From Acidimicrobiaceae bacterium (lineage in GTDB: Bacteria; Actinomycetota; Acidimicrobiia; Acidimicrobiales; RAAP-2), in the NCBI GenBank assembly GCA_003152555.1, contig PMAL01000069.1:7534-15512 (forward strand): 7,979 bases of DNA. The letters are read 5' to 3'. Position numbers and translations under genes: made by a program. Below are positions 6,009 through 7,979 of this stretch, in pieces (position 1 is the stretch's first letter; each line of letters starts with the position of its first letter). Below the pieces are notes generated by a model. That model was not told where the DNA came from, searched no databases, and saw nothing but the letters and a program-made list of their open reading frames with translations.

Positions 6009-6584
6009 ATGAGTGTTCGACACGCCTTGCTCGCACTTTTGGACGAGGGGCCAAAATACGGGTTGCAGCTTCGGGAGGAATTTGAGTCGAGCACTGGGGA
6101 AGTGTGGCCCCTCAACGTCGGTCAGGTCTATACGACCCTCAGCCGATTGGAGCGCGACGGCTTAGTGGAGTGCGAAAACGCCGTCGACGACGATCGTCAA
6201 CGGGATTACCGAATCACGGACCAAGGTCGAATCGAATTGTCCGATTGGCTGCGTACGCCACCAGATTTTTCGCTGCCTCCGCGCGATGAATTGGTAATCA
6301 AGGTCTTGGTGGCGACGCGTATGTCAGGCGTCAACGTGCACGAAATCATCCAAGTGCACCGTCGAGCGATGGTCGAACTGATGCAGCAGTGGACTCGCCT
6401 CAAGGAGGACGAGTCGGAGCTGGACCTGGGCTTTGCCTTGGCGGTGGACGCGGAACTCTTTCGGCTCGACTCCGTCGTTCGTTGGCTCGACGTGGCCGAC
6501 GGTCGGCTAAAGCGGGCGTCCTTGGAATCAAAGGACAAATCAATACCGACAATGCCGAAGTATCGGCGAAGGGTTGGTCTCTAA
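6009..6584 (+). CDS. PadR family transcriptional regulator
   Basis: This 191-residue protein has the PadR winged helix-turn-helix at the N-terminus: VRHALLALLDEGPKYGLQL (3-21), the recognition-helix region VGQVYTTLSRLERDGLVE, and wing RQRDYRITDQGRIELSDWL. A helical C-terminal domain used for dimerisation follows (about residues 85-170). PadR proteins generally repress their own operon and release DNA on binding a small hydrophobic ligand or drug. The frame is open back to an ATG at 5943, but that start would lie upstream of the promoter and operator; the ATG at 6009 has GAGAGG 6 nt before it and matches the family N-terminus. It is the first gene of an operon, with the ABC ATPase starting 2 nt after its stop, so it most likely controls that transporter. 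The last 20 residues are basic and appear non-conserved. Confidence 0.93.
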   Translation: MSVRHALLALLDEGPKYGLQLREEFESSTGEVWPLNVGQVYTTLSRLERDGLVECENAVDDDRQRDYRITDQGRIELSDWLRTPPDFSLPPRDELVIKVLVATRMSGVNVHEIIQVHRRAMVELMQQWTRLKEDESELDLGFALAVDAELFRLDSVVRWLDVADGRLKRASLESKDKSIPTMPKYRRRVGL

Positions 6585-6586
6585 CA

Positions 6587-7321
6587 ATGAGCGTACTGGA
6601 ACTTCTAAAAGTTGGTAAGTCGTACGGCGAGGGCGCGAGCGAAGTTCATGCCCTCTCTGATGTTGACCTGTCGGTAGATCGCGGAGCACTCGTGGCGGTG
6701 ATGGGACCGAGCGGGTCAGGCAAGTCCACGCTGCTCACCATTGCGGGAAGCCTCGAAGAGCCCACTAGCGGCGATGTCGTAGTTGGTGGGAACTCGCTGC
6801 TCACTATGTCGCGCGATGATCGAGCCCGTCTTCGTCGTCGCAGCATTGGCTACGTCTTCCAAGATTTCAACCTCTTGGCGGGACTGACCGCGGTCGAAAA
6901 CGTGTCGCTGCCCTTGGAGTTAGACGGGATCTCCCAAAAAGCGGCGCACGGGGCGGGAATGACGGCACTCGAAGAACTGGGACTTCTCGACCGGGCCAAT
7001 CGCTACCCCGACGAGCTCTCAGGTGGCGAACGCCAGCGAGTAGCCATCGCGCGTGCCGTCGTGGGAGAACACCAACTCCTGCTTGCCGATGAACCCTCGG
7101 GTGCGCTGGATTCGGTGAATGGCGAGGGCGTCATGCGCATGATTCTCGCCGCGTGCCATCGCGGTGTCGCGGCGGTCGTCGTCACGCATGACGCGCAACT
7201 CGCGTCGTGGGCTGACCGCGTGGTGTTCCTGCGCGACGGGCGAGTGGCCGACCAGACCATGGCGCCTCCCAGTCCCGAATCGCTGCTTGACCCGGCTGCA
7301 CCCACTGACCTCGAACACTGA
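6587..7321 (+). CDS. ABC transporter ATP-binding protein, MacB/LolD type
   Basis: This is a complete 244-residue nucleotide-binding subunit. Walker A is GPSGSGKST (40-48), the Q-loop is FQDFNLL with Gln92, the signature is LSGGERQ (144-150), Walker B is LLLADE with catalytic Glu169, the D-loop is SGALD (171-175), and the switch histidine is His201 (VVVTHD). The pattern AVMGPSGSGKSTLL plus ADEPSGALD is typical of the MacB/LolD/FtsE group, which drives FtsX-like permeases by mechanotransmission rather than channel transport. The start at 6587 is 2 nt after the PadR stop; an upstream frame extension would overlap the PadR gene and is not family-like. The stop overlaps the next start (TGATG), so the two subunits are translationally coupled. 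The likely role is export of a toxic lipid, antibiotic or peptide, or sensing of one; the substrate cannot be read from sequence. Confidence 0.95.
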   Translation: MSVLELLKVGKSYGEGASEVHALSDVDLSVDRGALVAVMGPSGSGKSTLLTIAGSLEEPTSGDVVVGGNSLLTMSRDDRARLRRRSIGYVFQDFNLLAGLTAVENVSLPLELDGISQKAAHGAGMTALEELGLLDRANRYPDELSGGERQRVAIARAVVGEHQLLLADEPSGALDSVNGEGVMRMILAACHRGVAAVVVTHDAQLASWADRVVFLRDGRVADQTMAPPSPESLLDPAAPTDLEH

Positions 7322-7979
7322 TGAGCATCGAGTTAACCACGAACCGACCGGCCAACGGAGGCGCACCCGCGCGTCGTGCCATGGTGCGTTGGGCGTGGCG
7401 CCTCGCGCGTCGAGAGTGGCGTCAGCAGGTTCTCATCATTGCCCTTATTACCGTCGCGGTGGCCGTCACGGTCGTCGGCGTCGGCGTTTCGGTCAATACG
7501 CCAATGCCGGCGACGACGGGCTTCGGCACCGCTCATGACCTCGAAACGATTTCGGGCACATCGTCGCAAATTACCAACACCGTTTCCTCATTGCACCGTC
7601 GATTCGGTGCCGTCGATGTGATCGAAAACGAGCGACTTTCTATTCTCGGTTCAATTGAGACTTATGAGTTGCGTGCACAAGACCCACACGGTGCGTTCGG
7701 CCAACCAATGCTGTCCCTGCTGTCCGGTCACTTTCCAACGGGTCCGAATGAAGTGGCGCTGACCCCCAGTGTGCTTTCCACCTTCCATCTCTCTATTGGC
7801 GGCACGTGGCGTGAAGACGGACAGTCACGGCGTGTTGTGGGCACCGTGGAAAATCCGCAGAATCTGCTCGACGAGTTCGCTCTCGTGGCACCGGGCCAGA
7901 TCGCGTCGCCGTCTCAGGTAACAGTGCTCTTTGATGCTCTTGGGCGAAGCCCGTCGTCCATTGGTCGAAACGTCGAGAC
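7321..7979 (+). CDS. FtsX-like ABC permease (3' end cut off by window edge)
   Basis: The first 219 codons of a MacB/FtsX-type permease are present. A basic, arginine-rich cytoplasmic stretch (WAWRLARREWRQQ, 24-36) leads into one transmembrane helix (about 37-57, rich in V, I and A). A long extracytoplasmic domain then follows from about residue 58 to the end of the window, with the family-like LLSGHFPTGPNEVALTPSVL segment (133-152). No further transmembrane segment is reached; actinobacterial members can be 800 residues or longer with several helices, so most of the gene may be missing. The ATG at 7321 shares a base with the ATPase stop (TGATG). It supplies the membrane subunit for the ATPase and belongs to the PadR-controlled operon. 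Confidence 0.88.
   Translation, partial: MSIELTTNRPANGGAPARRAMVRWAWRLARREWRQQVLIIALITVAVAVTVVGVGVSVNTPMPATTGFGTAHDLETISGTSSQITNTVSSLHRRFGAVDVIENERLSILGSIETYELRAQDPHGAFGQPMLSLLSGHFPTGPNEVALTPSVLSTFHLSIGGTWREDGQSRRVVGTVENPQNLLDEFALVAPGQIASPSQVTVLFDALGRSPSSIGRNVE

Overview
The window looks like chromosomal DNA from a moderately GC-rich bacterium (roughly 55-60% GC by eye), most likely an actinobacterium. The reasons are a RibD-C/DHFR-like protein of the type abundant in actinobacteria, a luciferase-like (LLM, possibly F420-using) oxidoreductase, a PadR-controlled MacB-type transporter, and a probable leaderless promoter. This assignment is inference; no rRNA or other phylogenetic marker is present. 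Coding density is high: no gene-free stretch exceeds about 170 bases. No tRNA, rRNA, CRISPR array, insertion sequence or phage gene was seen.

Left part (1-2989, minus strand): a compact three-gene catabolic operon reading leftward: an enolase-superfamily racemase/dehydratase (1865-2989), a proline-racemase-superfamily enzyme (786-1832), and an ornithine cyclodeaminase/mu-crystallin-family reductase running off the left edge (1-789). The last two share an ATGA stop/start overlap. These three families occur together in breakdown of hydroxyprolines or proline betaines. The simplest model is that the first two enzymes dehydrate or epimerise (hydroxy)proline-type substrates and the third reduces the cyclic imine, delta-1-pyrroline-2-carboxylate, to L-proline. 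A leaderless promoter is predicted at 2990-3023. Just upstream on the same strand is an LLM-class flavin oxidoreductase (3156-3986) with a clear Shine-Dalgarno sequence.

Middle part (4103-5843): a GyrI-like/MerR effector-binding-domain protein without a DNA-binding domain and with a poorly matching N-terminal third (4103-4684, minus) is divergent from a non-haem bacterioferritin-like diiron protein (4731-5261, plus). The ferritin gene converges on a RibD-C/DHFR-family gene (5284-5843, minus) that is broken by a single-base frameshift near 5714. Two genes in this stretch therefore show signs of decay.

Right part (5844-7979): an intergenic region holds a perfect 7-bp inverted repeat and a promoter overlaid by two tandem 11-bp palindromes, the probable operator of the PadR-family repressor that follows (6009-6584). 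The repressor gene is followed after 2 nt by a MacB/LolD-type ABC ATPase (6587-7321), whose stop codon overlaps the start of an FtsX-like permease (7321 to the right edge). This is a self-regulated efflux or membrane-stress ABC transporter operon.

I did not find an unambiguous new defence or mobile system. The most unusual element is the hydroxyproline-type operon, whose proline-racemase-family enzyme combines sequence features of the dehydratase subgroup with a racemase-like Cys/Cys active site.
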